Below, piece after piece: positions 8,591-17,214 of a stretch of DNA of 64,000 nucleotides. Location of the stretch: NCBI GenBank assembly GCA_028281495.1, contig JANQJU010000050.1, forward strand, positions 1-64,000. The letters are read 5' to 3'. The position numbers and the translations under genes were made by a program. Source of the stretch: SAR324 cluster bacterium (GTDB lineage: Bacteria; SAR324; NAC60-12). How positions within the stretch are numbered: the first letter of the stretch is position 1; every line of letters begins with the position of its first letter. The notes beneath the pieces were generated by a model. That model had not been told where the DNA came from, did not search any database, and was given only the letters and a program-made list of their open reading frames with translations.

Positions 8591-8767
8591 TCACCAAGCT
8601 GCAACTTTATTTTCTAGATCTTTCTCATAGTCTTCCAAAGCCCTCGCATAGTCTTCCGTAGCAGCAAGTAGCTCTGCAAATCCTTTCCCAATCTCACTGC
8701 GATGGGGTTCGGGTATGAATTCCACCGGAATTTTAGGCTGATTTTCCTGAGTGACTGCTGTTTCCAT
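8591..8767 (-). CDS. small acidic helical protein, unknown
   Basis: 58 residues from the ATG at 8767, chosen over an upstream in-frame TTG because GACGAGG lies just before it. The N-terminus is proline-rich (ENQPKIPVEFIPEPHRSE); the C-terminal half is a strongly acidic helix (EDYARALEDYEKDLENK) ending in an aromatic AAW. It is probably co-transcribed with the 79-residue gene just downstream. The region upstream carries a 65-bp element that recurs near the right end of the window. Function unknown. Confidence 0.55.
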   Translation of the reverse strand: METAVTQENQPKIPVEFIPEPHRSEIGKGFAELLAATEDYARALEDYEKDLENKVAAW

Positions 8768-8788
8768 TGTGTACCTCGTCAATTAAAA

Positions 8789-8853
8789 GTGAATTTACCT
8801 CAGGTTACATCCCTCACTTTCGTATTACAAGAGTATATTCTGGATGCCCATTC
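8789..8853 (+). repeat. 65-bp dispersed element, copy A
   Basis: This stretch aligns without gaps to 63534-63598. Counting by eye, 44 of 65 bases match, in blocks: GTGAATTTACCT, TTACA, CCTCAC, AAGA, TATATTCTG and CATTC. The blocks include a near-palindrome around TATA (AGAGTATATTCT here, AGAATATATTCT in copy B). It lies upstream of the two small minus-strand genes and after the end of the chemoreceptor gene. Confidence 0.6.
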
Positions 8854-8885
8854 CAGACTGAATAAGGCCTTCCAACCAATGTTTG

Positions 8886-10868
8886 CTAAATTTTAAACAG
8901 CGCCACTTCATGCACCAGTTTATCGGCAACCTCCGAAACACTCGCCACAGTACGACGTACCTCGGTTAAAGACGTCGACATTTCCTGAACATCGACCGAG
9001 TTTTGGTCGCTCACCACAGACAAGGATTCAATCGTGTTGGAGGTTTCTTGGATACTTTCGTCTTGATGGGTCACGCTGCTGGTAACGTTGTTGATATGAG
9101 TCGAGATTTCTCGAACCGAATCGGTAATTTGCGTCAACACTTCCCCTGTTTGTTGAATCACTTGATTGCCTTCGGCTACATTCGCATTGCTCATCTCGGT
9201 GATCTTTTGAATGTCCACCACGGCGGCAGCGCTCCGTTCTGCCAGTTGCCGCACTTCTTGGGCCACCACTGCAAAACCCCGACCTTGATCTCCCGCTTTC
9301 GCCGCTTCAATAGCCGCGTTCAATGATAACAAGTTGGTCTGTTTCGCAATACTGATGATGACTTCCATCGATCCGGAAATTTGTTTTTGGCTTTCATTGA
9401 AGTTGGCCATCATTGCATTCATCGAAATATTATTTTCAGCCCCTTTTTCCGCATAATGCTCCGCTTGATTCGCCATTTTTTGGATATTCAGGATGTGCTC
9501 CGTGATGGTGTGATTGGTTTCGGCAAGTTTATGGAGGAACGTCGCACTGGTATGCAAAGTTTGTGATTCTTCTGAGGTGGAAGCGGCAATGCTTTCTGAG
9601 GTCTTCTCCATTTCCACCGCAGTCTTGGAAAGGGCGATGGAAGAAGAGGCCAGCACTTTCGCTTCGTCGACAACCTGCTTCATAATGTCATGGATTCGCA
9701 CCACAAAATGATTGAAGCCTTCTCCCAAAGTCCCCAGTTCATCACGATGCGAGATTTCCAACCGTTGGGTCAAATCGCCTTCTCCTTGGCCAATCAAAGA
9801 CAACATATCCGTCACTTCTCGCAAACGCTTGATCACACCGCTCACAAACCACAATTGCAACCCCAACATGATGACCAATACCCCTGCACCAATCGCACTC
9901 AGGTAGCCCACGGTTTGTTGAATTTTCTGAATGGTTTCCTGTTTCGCGATGGCCACTGAAGCAAAACCCAACACACCACTTTCCATTTGAACGGGATGGA
10001 ATCCCGCATCATAAGCCGCAGCGGATTCACTGAGGTCCAGCACGGTTTGAATCGTCAACGGATCGGTCAATGTTTTGGGATCAATGGGGGGAAGCGGCAC
10101 TTCTCCCAAAATCGGTTGCCCGGATGGAGCGTAGAGATTGATGGCCACTCCCAAATCTCGTTCCAGAATCTCCAGATTGATAGGAAGGGGATAGTAAAGC
10201 GCAAGATATCCAATGGTGCCCGGACCTTGGATCACCTTTTTTAAGGGTTTGCCCTCATAAACGACTGGGATCAGCAACTTTAAAACCACTTTACCTTGCC
10301 AGACCGCCAAGGTGGTAGAGGTTGGCTGTGACAAGTCCAACGTTTCTGGAAACTGAGTGTACTCGTCCAATTCTTTCGTTTGTACGTTTCTGAACTCATC
10401 TTGGAAGTAAAGGGTGCCATTGATGATAATGCCTTCATGGGGCTGGCTGAGTTGAAATTCTAGGCGTGGCTCGGATTGCTCAGAAGTATGAGAATAGAAC
10501 ACGATATCTTGCATGCCGGAAGAGGCCGCATATTGAAGCAGATGCCCTCTGGCAAACTTGGTCCATTGAAAAGCCGTCATCAAGGCATTGGGATCGCCTT
10601 TATCCAATTCCTGGGCAAGAAACTGCACAAAATCCGCCTTCCCAAAAATAGGAGTTCTCAGAAATTGAGTGACCTCTTGTTGAACGGGAGTGAGCACCTG
10701 TTTCACTTGCCTGACAATGGATTCCCCCGCATGGATCAGGCGGGTTTGATTGGCTTCTGTGGTCTGCCAATAGTTCAAATAAGCAGCTGTTCCCGTTGAC
10801 AACAACACAGTGATGCCAACAAACAATACCGATGAATAAATCAATTTCTGCCGAATCGTGAATTGCAT
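8886..10868 (-). CDS. transmembrane methyl-accepting chemotaxis protein
   Basis: 660 residues. An N-terminal membrane helix (about 11-31) and a second one (about 320-345, GVLVIMLGLQLWFV) bracket a large periplasmic sensor of roughly 285 residues, probably Cache-like but not clearly classed. A HAMP domain (about 345-395) and a signalling domain follow, with the kinase-contact tip IAKQTNLLSLNAAIEAAKAG and GRGFAVVAQEVRQLAERS. It would relay a periplasmic stimulus to CheA/CheW. No C-terminal CheR-tether motif is seen. Two identical palindromes of LacI-family type lie upstream, suggesting carbon- or ligand-dependent expression. Ligand unknown. Confidence 0.93.
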   Translation of the reverse strand: MQFTIRQKLIYSSVLFVGITVLLSTGTAAYLNYWQTTEANQTRLIHAGESIVRQVKQVLTPVQQEVTQFLRTPIFGKADFVQFLAQELDKGDPNALMTAFQWTKFARGHLLQYAASSGMQDIVFYSHTSEQSEPRLEFQLSQPHEGIIINGTLYFQDEFRNVQTKELDEYTQFPETLDLSQPTSTTLAVWQGKVVLKLLIPVVYEGKPLKKVIQGPGTIGYLALYYPLPINLEILERDLGVAINLYAPSGQPILGEVPLPPIDPKTLTDPLTIQTVLDLSESAAAYDAGFHPVQMESGVLGFASVAIAKQETIQKIQQTVGYLSAIGAGVLVIMLGLQLWFVSGVIKRLREVTDMLSLIGQGEGDLTQRLEISHRDELGTLGEGFNHFVVRIHDIMKQVVDEAKVLASSSIALSKTAVEMEKTSESIAASTSEESQTLHTSATFLHKLAETNHTITEHILNIQKMANQAEHYAEKGAENNISMNAMMANFNESQKQISGSMEVIISIAKQTNLLSLNAAIEAAKAGDQGRGFAVVAQEVRQLAERSAAAVVDIQKITEMSNANVAEGNQVIQQTGEVLTQITDSVREISTHINNVTSSVTHQDESIQETSNTIESLSVVSDQNSVDVQEMSTSLTEVRRTVASVSEVADKLVHEVALFKI

Positions 10869-10954
10869 AGAGCCTCCTTTTTCCTAAAATGCCTCTTCGT
10901 ACTCAACCCGTTTATGATTTTCGCCCTAAATTTTTTAGCAAAATCAACCAATTT

Positions 10955-11034
10955 ATGAAATCGATTTCATTTTTATATGGAAAAAAATCAAAGTATATTT
11001 AGCAAAAAAGATATATAAATGAAATCGATTTCAT
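10955..11034. promoter_or_regulatory. twin 16-bp palindromes, LacI/GalR-type operator
   Basis: ATGAAATCGATTTCAT occurs exactly at 10955-10970 and 11019-11034, 64 bases apart. It is a perfect palindrome centred on CG and fits the consensus of LacI/GalR-family sites (including catabolite-response cre boxes). Both copies lie 87-166 bases upstream of the chemoreceptor start, the geometry expected for a looping repressor. No LacI-family gene is in the window. Confidence 0.65.
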
Positions 11035-11202
11035 TTTTTATATCTCTCTACTTGAGGGAGTCGGACGAACCTTCCGCATCACGAATAGAGCATTGCCGAG
11101 AATCGGTAACTCAAAGCAGAGCTTTGATCCATTCTTCTTTTTGGATTATCAATAGAAACTCGTCTCATTTCAGGTTTACCTACTTTGGTAATAAAGGTTC
11201 CT

Positions 11203-13485
11203 TTATGGTTTGGGGGGTGTCCAACGTTGGTAAGGTTTGCCACATTTGGTAGTGGTCCAATTATTGCCAAGAGACCACTGAGACCCACTGCATTTGGCAT
11301 GGCTTGTGTCAGGACACTCAATCGCGTGAGTTACGCTAGGGAGGGTGGTAGGGCCATACGAAGAATAATTGGTATCTTCACCGCAAATACCAGTGGGGCA
11401 ATCTTTGGGAAGAAGCACGAGGGCATATCCAAAATCCATGTATTTTGAAATAATCGTATCGCTAAAATCGACGCCACCCAGATAACTACACGCAAAATGG
11501 GTGACATGGGCAGTGTCACTTTCACCAAAGGTGACTGCCGTTAATTGGGCATTGGTCAAACGCGCATTGTTGAAATCAACATTAGTGAGGGTGGCTTGGT
11601 GAAAATTCGTCTCAACCAGATTGGCATGCTCAAAGATGGTTCCAGTTAATGTTGCTTCGGCGAAGTTGGCTCCAGTGAGATTTTGACTGGAAAAAACAGT
11701 CGCGCCAATCGTCGCCCCTCTCAGAATCGCCCCCTCCATTTGAGCCCCTGTCAACACGGTCGAATTGTAAAAAACAGCCCCTTCAAGATTGGCATTTCTC
11801 AAGTTAGCTGAGGTCAAATCCGCTCCTTCAAAGTTTGCATTGTTGAGTGATTTTCCCTCAAAATTTTGTCCTGTCAAATTGGCATTTTTAAAATTGACTC
11901 CTTCGAAAGAAGAGACTTGGCTGAAATCCACTTGGGTCAAATTCACCCCTTCAAAGCTGGCGTTTGTCAGGGTCGTGTCACTGTCGAAAACGGCTCCCTG
12001 AAGCTGGGCTCCCTGGAAACTTGTTTCGGTAAAGTTTGTCCCTTTCAAATCGGCCCCATTAAAGTTTTGTCCTGCAAGCTGGGCTCCTTTAAAAATTGCT
12101 TGATTGAGTGTTGCCCCATTAAGGTTCACAGCACTAAACGTTGCGTTTGTAAAATCGGCATAATCCAATGAAGCCCCCTCAAAATTCATACCGGTGAGGT
12201 TGGCCCCCACAAACTTAGCGTAACGCAAATTGGTATCGCTGAAATTATGATGGTTGGTTCCCGATAGGTCGTTGCCACTAAAGTCGGCATTCTCCAGTTT
12301 GGCTAGTCGGAGTGTTCCTCCTCCCAATTGGGTCCCTTTGAAGGAAGCATAACTCATGTCTTTCCCTTCAAATAAATCATGGTCTGCAAAGTGAGTCAGG
12401 TTCACTTTGTCGAAAACGGTATGAATGAATGATTTTGCTTCGTAAATAGGGCTGTTCGTTAGTTCAATCTCAGACAAATTGGCGTAATCGAATATCGCAT
12501 CCTGAAAAGTGGTCGAGTTGAAGTTGGCCCCTTTCAGATAGGCGTGAGTGAAGTCAACCCCGGTTAAGTCAAGATTTACAAAATCATATTCTTTGAGATT
12601 AACGTGTTTGAAGATAGCATACGTGATTGTTGGACTACTACTGAGGTTGGCCCGATAAAACGTCGAGCTTGTAAAATCGGCATAATCCAATGAAGCCCCT
12701 CTGAAGTCCATGCCGGTTAGATCAGCTCCTACAAACTTCGCATAACGTAAATTGGTATAGCTGAAATTATGATCCTGGTCGCTATCCGAAAGATCGGTGC
12801 CACTAAAGTCAGCATGCTCTAATTTGGCCAGCCTGAGTGTTCTTCCCCCCAACGTAGCCCCTTTGAAGGAAGCATAACTCATGTCTTTCCCTTCAAACGG
12901 ATCCTCTCCTCCGGACGAATTGTCAAATATTGCCTTGTCAAAGACGGCATGGGTGAACGATTTTGCTTGCGCAATGAATCCAGCCCCTATCTTGGCTCCC
13001 ACAAAGCTAGCGTAATCCAATGTCGAATCGACAAAAGAAGTGTTATCAAGAGTAGCCCCATCAAAAACGACAGAAGTTAAGTCCACCTCATCCAAACCTA
13101 TCAATGTCATATTAGTGCCTCTAAATGAAACTCCAGACCGATACTGATCATTGAGAACCATCTGAGCAAAGCTATTCTCTATCAACAAAAGCCTATCAAA
13201 CTTGATCTCGATGATAGGGTGCCATTCCTCCTGTACAAAATAATAATCGAGACAAATCTCGGTAAAGTCCTTCCCTCGAAGTGAATTTCCAGACTGAGTA
13301 CAATCAATACTTATTCCGGATTGATTTCCGTCTAGCTCATATTTGCACCATTTTATGAGCTCATCTGCTTGAGGGCGGGTGATGTCACATCGCCTGACCT
13401 GAGAATAGGCTGCGAACGGAATAAGAGATAAAAATGCCAATCCGATAGTGAATTTTTGGACGATTGCAGGAATTCTAGTTTTCAT
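11203..13485 (-). CDS. secreted pentapeptide-repeat protein
   Basis: 760 residues from the ATG at 13485; an upstream TTG is in frame but AGGA sits properly before the ATG. A signal peptide (about 1-30, ending FAAYSQ) indicates export. From about residue 95 to 660 it consists of A(D/N)LXX-type pentapeptides such as ANFEG and ADLTS, which fold as a right-handed beta-helix. One module, recognisable by FEGKDMSYASFKG, LRLAKLE and NLRYAKFVGA, occurs twice about 155 residues apart, showing an internal duplication. The C-terminal segment has several Cys (CPDTSHAKC, TTTKCGKPYQ), probably disulfide-bonded. The function is unknown; known members range from gyrase-protecting mimics to structural or surface proteins, and export argues for the latter. 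Confidence 0.88.
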   Translation of the reverse strand: MKTRIPAIVQKFTIGLAFLSLIPFAAYSQVRRCDITRPQADELIKWCKYELDGNQSGISIDCTQSGNSLRGKDFTEICLDYYFVQEEWHPIIEIKFDRLLLIENSFAQMVLNDQYRSGVSFRGTNMTLIGLDEVDLTSVVFDGATLDNTSFVDSTLDYASFVGAKIGAGFIAQAKSFTHAVFDKAIFDNSSGGEDPFEGKDMSYASFKGATLGGRTLRLAKLEHADFSGTDLSDSDQDHNFSYTNLRYAKFVGADLTGMDFRGASLDYADFTSSTFYRANLSSSPTITYAIFKHVNLKEYDFVNLDLTGVDFTHAYLKGANFNSTTFQDAIFDYANLSEIELTNSPIYEAKSFIHTVFDKVNLTHFADHDLFEGKDMSYASFKGTQLGGGTLRLAKLENADFSGNDLSGTNHHNFSDTNLRYAKFVGANLTGMNFEGASLDYADFTNATFSAVNLNGATLNQAIFKGAQLAGQNFNGADLKGTNFTETSFQGAQLQGAVFDSDTTLTNASFEGVNLTQVDFSQVSSFEGVNFKNANLTGQNFEGKSLNNANFEGADLTSANLRNANLEGAVFYNSTVLTGAQMEGAILRGATIGATVFSSQNLTGANFAEATLTGTIFEHANLVETNFHQATLTNVDFNNARLTNAQLTAVTFGESDTAHVTHFACSYLGGVDFSDTIISKYMDFGYALVLLPKDCPTGICGEDTNYSSYGPTTLPSVTHAIECPDTSHAKCSGSQWSLGNNWTTTKCGKPYQRWTPPKP

Positions 13486-13591
13486 GACAAGGTTCCTATT
13501 CAAGTGTGGATCAAGTGGAGTGGACTGAAAAAAAACCAGCCCTTTTCAAAATTGAGGGCAGGATTTCTTTCAGAGAAACAAAAAGTCTAAT

Positions 13592-16500
13592 TTAACGGGG
13601 AGTCCACTCACTGAGGGACGGCACTTGGTTGGAGGTTCCTGAGACCGTTTTGTAATTCAAAGTGTAGACGGTGTGCCACATATCCACGGCTAGTTTCGCG
13701 GCAGCGACACCCACTTTGGTGATAAAGGGAGAGGTGGTGTACGCAATCTGTGGTCCAAAGCGATAAATCTCTATTTGATAATTCTCTATTTGTGCCCCTT
13801 CTCCTTCATAGAAGAGCACGTAGATATAAGTCTGTTTGTGTCCGCCAACAGTGGCAATATCCAAGTATCTGCGGTTGTTGGTTTTTGCCAAAGGAAAGGA
13901 GGTATGATTGGCAAAAAATGGAACCAGACTGCCATCCAAGTTAAAAGCTTGAATTCGTGCCTCGTTGCTTCCAATTGTCACCAAATCTTCCAACACCAAA
14001 ATAGTGCCTTCAGAGGTGCAAGTAACAGCAATGGCATCCGCTAGAAGTCCAGGCCGATAAGGGTTTTGTGCGCTTCCGGCATAAGAGAGTGCCATTGGGG
14101 CTTGAATATCAGGCACTCCATTGAGTTCCAATTTCACAATATACAGCTTATGGGTTTTGGAGTTCACCGCTACTGCATAACCACTGGGATGGATCGCTAC
14201 CGAATCGGGCGGAGGGATTTGAGCGGCATTGCCTTTGGAGGGATCAGGATTGGAAGGAAATCGTCCACAGCTGACCCCACCCGGATTCACCGAACCACTG
14301 CTGTCTAGGTCGATTTTCCGTAAATGGTAACCGCTCCCGTATTCTGCTCCTGGTTCAGAAGGAGGGGGGATTGCATAAGTCGGATCAACGTAATAAGCCC
14401 CCAAATCAATCGAATTAGGATCAGGCTTAGGGTACTTCCCCTGCATGACCCACTTGCCATTCGCCCCCATTTCAAATTTGGCAGGATACGGATCATAGAT
14501 AATATTGGTTTGAGTCGCATAACCACATTGGGGAGATTTGACTCGCATGCCTTCTGCCCCCGGAATGTCAAGGCTCTGCATCAAATAAAGATTCTGCCCA
14601 GACTGACCGGAACCACAATTGGTTAGAGGGGTACCATATGCAGCCCAGCACCATCCCAATTTCCCATGCCTCTGGCTCAAGGTAATCCCTTGTCGGATTG
14701 AATTTCTGGTTTGAGTTGGAGCATTCCCGGATAAAGCCCACTGGTAATGTCCCCCTGCATACTCCAATTGGGAAAGTTGATGATAGTCAGTGTCTGATGT
14801 GAGTGGTACGGGAAACTCCACTAAATAGAGAGTCACTTGAGCAGTGTTTGCCTCAGTATTCAGCATCCATCCCGAAACAGCTTTGCCTGCCAATTTATCC
14901 TCAGTGAAGAAATCTAATTCAAATTTAACATGGCCCCCAAGTTTGTTCCGAAATTGAGTTCGAATGGGATTTCCTATCGCGGCTTCGTGTTTGACGACCG
15001 TACGACGTTTATCATTCTGATAGATAGCCTTGAATGTATAGGACGGAGAGGAGCCTTGAGGAAAAGCCTGGTTTCGAGGGTCTGGATGAATGGTCACATT
15101 GGTATTGATGCTCGTGGAGATCGTGTTGGTGATTTGCCACGGTGATGAAATGATTTCACCCATGGTTTCTCCAATTTGAGCTATATCAACCGCAATGTTC
15201 ATCGCAGCGATAGCCCATCCCACAAAGGGGATTTCATCGACTGCTTCTTCGGCGGAAATTTGTGCAGCCATCCAGACAATGACAGGCTCGGCAGCTTCAT
15301 CAAAAATGAACTTACCAATGTCGTATAGTTTTGACAGATCGGGAGCGATGCTTCCACTTGTGACGCCTTGCTCAACAAGGCCGGGTAAAAATTCCTGAGC
15401 TGCCTCTTTCAGAAACTTAACAAATTTCTGCATATTGTCCTCTGCTGCCGACTTTTCCACACTTTTAAAGAGTGTTTCTTGTGCCAACTCTTGGGCTGCC
15501 AATGCCAGAAAGATTGCAGGAATTCCCAAATTGAACAGTGCGGTAAAGAGGGTCGCAAGAAAGATGGTACCAGGGTGAGGGTCGCTGCCCTGAAATCCAA
15601 ACCCGCTGCCATAAAGCCGAGCTGAAACAGCGCCTTCAGGGAAAGTTAGAGTTATGGTGAGGGTCCCCGGATCGCCTTCATCAGGAATAGCTAGGTAGGT
15701 TTGTATAGGGTCCATAATGCCCAGCATACGGACTGAATCGTACTGCATATGCAATGAAGGAAAAAAAGTATCGAGGGCCTTTGTCAGAGCAATCCCCCAA
15801 TTAGATTGATCCGGTTCCCAACTGGAAAGGCTCATGGGTTGATAGTCGGCATTCAAGAACTCAATATAGCCACAGAGGTAACGGACAAAATAATTTTCCA
15901 TTTTGAGTTTGACCTGCCGGTTTGTTCCTGTGTTGCTCAGGGAAGATTTAAGGCCATGAATTTGTTCAGACTTGTCTAGAGAAGCACTCCAACCATCAAT
16001 ACTCCGATCAAACAGCCCTTCCTCCGACACCACACTGGTTCCTTCTTGAACGACCCATTTTTTGTTTTGAAGTCTGGAATCATTATTGATGGCTCCTAAA
16101 ATTGTTTTCATCGCATGCCCCCCTGCTTTCAGGACAGACGGAACGGGATTGTGCTGGCGAGGGGATGGAGAGAAAGGTTGAGAAAAATCAATCTTTGGTT
16201 GTGGGCCTTTCTGCCAAGTGGGTACAGGAACTGGATCGGATAAATGCGCCCATCCTGTTGTGAGACCAGGATCTCCCAGCCTCATCATTTCATTGACCAT
16301 CAGTTGGATCGATGTCGCGGCATTGACATGTCCCTGGATGATACTGTGGTTGGTGAGGTCTAGAGGGGAAACTTGCACATCAGGATGCATGGATACCAAC
16401 ATTTTGGACGTTGTCGTATAAGAGAGGACTTCGGGGTGGTGGATGGGGGTACCCATAGTGGCTAGAAGGTCGGCATCGCGTTCTGGAAGATGGAGCGCAC

Positions 16501-16774
16501 ACCGATACATAATTTTGATGCCTTCTTCATTCATGGCATCCACATGCACACGAATGACTCTATCTGTAGGCATCGGAACCTCCTCAGGGGTATAGTGAGT
16601 CAAGGCTTCATTCGGAATTTTAGCCAATTCGGGTTCCTCCTCCCTCGCTTTTGCAAGCGAGTTTTCATCATGGCGGGTTAATGGATAGGATTTTCCGTTT
16701 GCATAAAAGCGATAATCTTGATCGGGCTTGGAGTGAAACAAATCAATATGAAACACTTTGTGGTACGTTCCCAT
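13592..16774 (-). CDS. large protein of unknown function with hydrophobic core and beta-rich C-terminus
   Basis: 1060 residues from the ATG at 16774 (AGGGAGA just upstream; the 58 codons before it are in frame but read through the TTGCA repeats and look non-coding). No signal peptide is seen. A central part (about residues 400-540) is hydrophobic or amphipathic (TIFLATLFTALFNLGIPAIF, DEIPFVGWAIAAMNIAVDIA), as in pore-forming or membrane-inserting proteins. The last 300 residues contain strand repeats with VAIHPSGYAVAVNS and IAVTCTSEGTILVLEDL, suggestive of a beta-propeller or NHL-like fold. No catalytic motif is recognised. It follows a six-fold 10-bp repeat region and precedes the pentapeptide-repeat gene, possibly co-expressed. 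A toxin-like role is speculation. Confidence 0.8.
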   Translation of the reverse strand: MGTYHKVFHIDLFHSKPDQDYRFYANGKSYPLTRHDENSLAKAREEEPELAKIPNEALTHYTPEEVPMPTDRVIRVHVDAMNEEGIKIMYRCALHLPERDADLLATMGTPIHHPEVLSYTTTSKMLVSMHPDVQVSPLDLTNHSIIQGHVNAATSIQLMVNEMMRLGDPGLTTGWAHLSDPVPVPTWQKGPQPKIDFSQPFSPSPRQHNPVPSVLKAGGHAMKTILGAINNDSRLQNKKWVVQEGTSVVSEEGLFDRSIDGWSASLDKSEQIHGLKSSLSNTGTNRQVKLKMENYFVRYLCGYIEFLNADYQPMSLSSWEPDQSNWGIALTKALDTFFPSLHMQYDSVRMLGIMDPIQTYLAIPDEGDPGTLTITLTFPEGAVSARLYGSGFGFQGSDPHPGTIFLATLFTALFNLGIPAIFLALAAQELAQETLFKSVEKSAAEDNMQKFVKFLKEAAQEFLPGLVEQGVTSGSIAPDLSKLYDIGKFIFDEAAEPVIVWMAAQISAEEAVDEIPFVGWAIAAMNIAVDIAQIGETMGEIISSPWQITNTISTSINTNVTIHPDPRNQAFPQGSSPSYTFKAIYQNDKRRTVVKHEAAIGNPIRTQFRNKLGGHVKFELDFFTEDKLAGKAVSGWMLNTEANTAQVTLYLVEFPVPLTSDTDYHQLSQLEYAGGHYQWALSGNAPTQTRNSIRQGITLSQRHGKLGWCWAAYGTPLTNCGSGQSGQNLYLMQSLDIPGAEGMRVKSPQCGYATQTNIIYDPYPAKFEMGANGKWVMQGKYPKPDPNSIDLGAYYVDPTYAIPPPSEPGAEYGSGYHLRKIDLDSSGSVNPGGVSCGRFPSNPDPSKGNAAQIPPPDSVAIHPSGYAVAVNSKTHKLYIVKLELNGVPDIQAPMALSYAGSAQNPYRPGLLADAIAVTCTSEGTILVLEDLVTIGSNEARIQAFNLDGSLVPFFANHTSFPLAKTNNRRYLDIATVGGHKQTYIYVLFYEGEGAQIENYQIEIYRFGPQIAYTTSPFITKVGVAAAKLAVDMWHTVYTLNYKTVSGTSNQVPSLSEWTPR

Positions 16775-16900
16775 GGTTCTCCCTAGATTGAATGTGGAGA
16801 TTGTACAAAAAAGAGATGTCCTAAAAATCTCTCTCTTATTTACTGTTAATCCTTCGTTAGAAGACCTAAAAACAGTATGCTGTGATAAGTTGCTTAAAGA

Positions 16901-16960
16901 TATTGCATCACATTGCAGTCCATTGCAGTCCATTGCAGTCCATTGCACCGTATTGCAGCC
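16901..16960. repeat. six 10-bp phased repeats
   Basis: Six consecutive decamers share the core ATTGCA: TATTGCATCA, CATTGCAGTC three times exactly, CATTGCACCG and TATTGCAGCC. A 10-bp period places each core on the same DNA face. The array is 127-186 bases upstream of the unknown 1060-residue gene and 254 bases before the divergent MscS-fusion gene. Nothing else is seen in the 440-base gap 16775-17214 except the ribosome site of the latter gene. Confidence 0.85.
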
Positions 16961-17214
16961 ATCAACAGCTCGTACAGAGCTTGCGGAGGAATTTAAAAGT
17001 TATACTTCAATGCGTCTGCCAAGACGTGACTCTACCTACAGATCCATCCTTGAATTTCTTCCTCAAAGCCATCCATCCAGTTTTCAACAATTCAATCGTT
17101 TATAGAGGAAAATCACATATTTTTTATTCAGTCCCGTGATATCTAACTAATGAAACCCGTATAGAAAACCCGCCGTTTTCCTATGTCGCTATCATTTTCC
17201 TTGAGGAGGTTAGG

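Noticed and set aside
16901..16960. Short repeats considered as coding for the N-terminus of the 1060-residue protein
   Set aside because: Although in frame, the segment lacks a ribosome site, and a proper one precedes the ATG at 16774.
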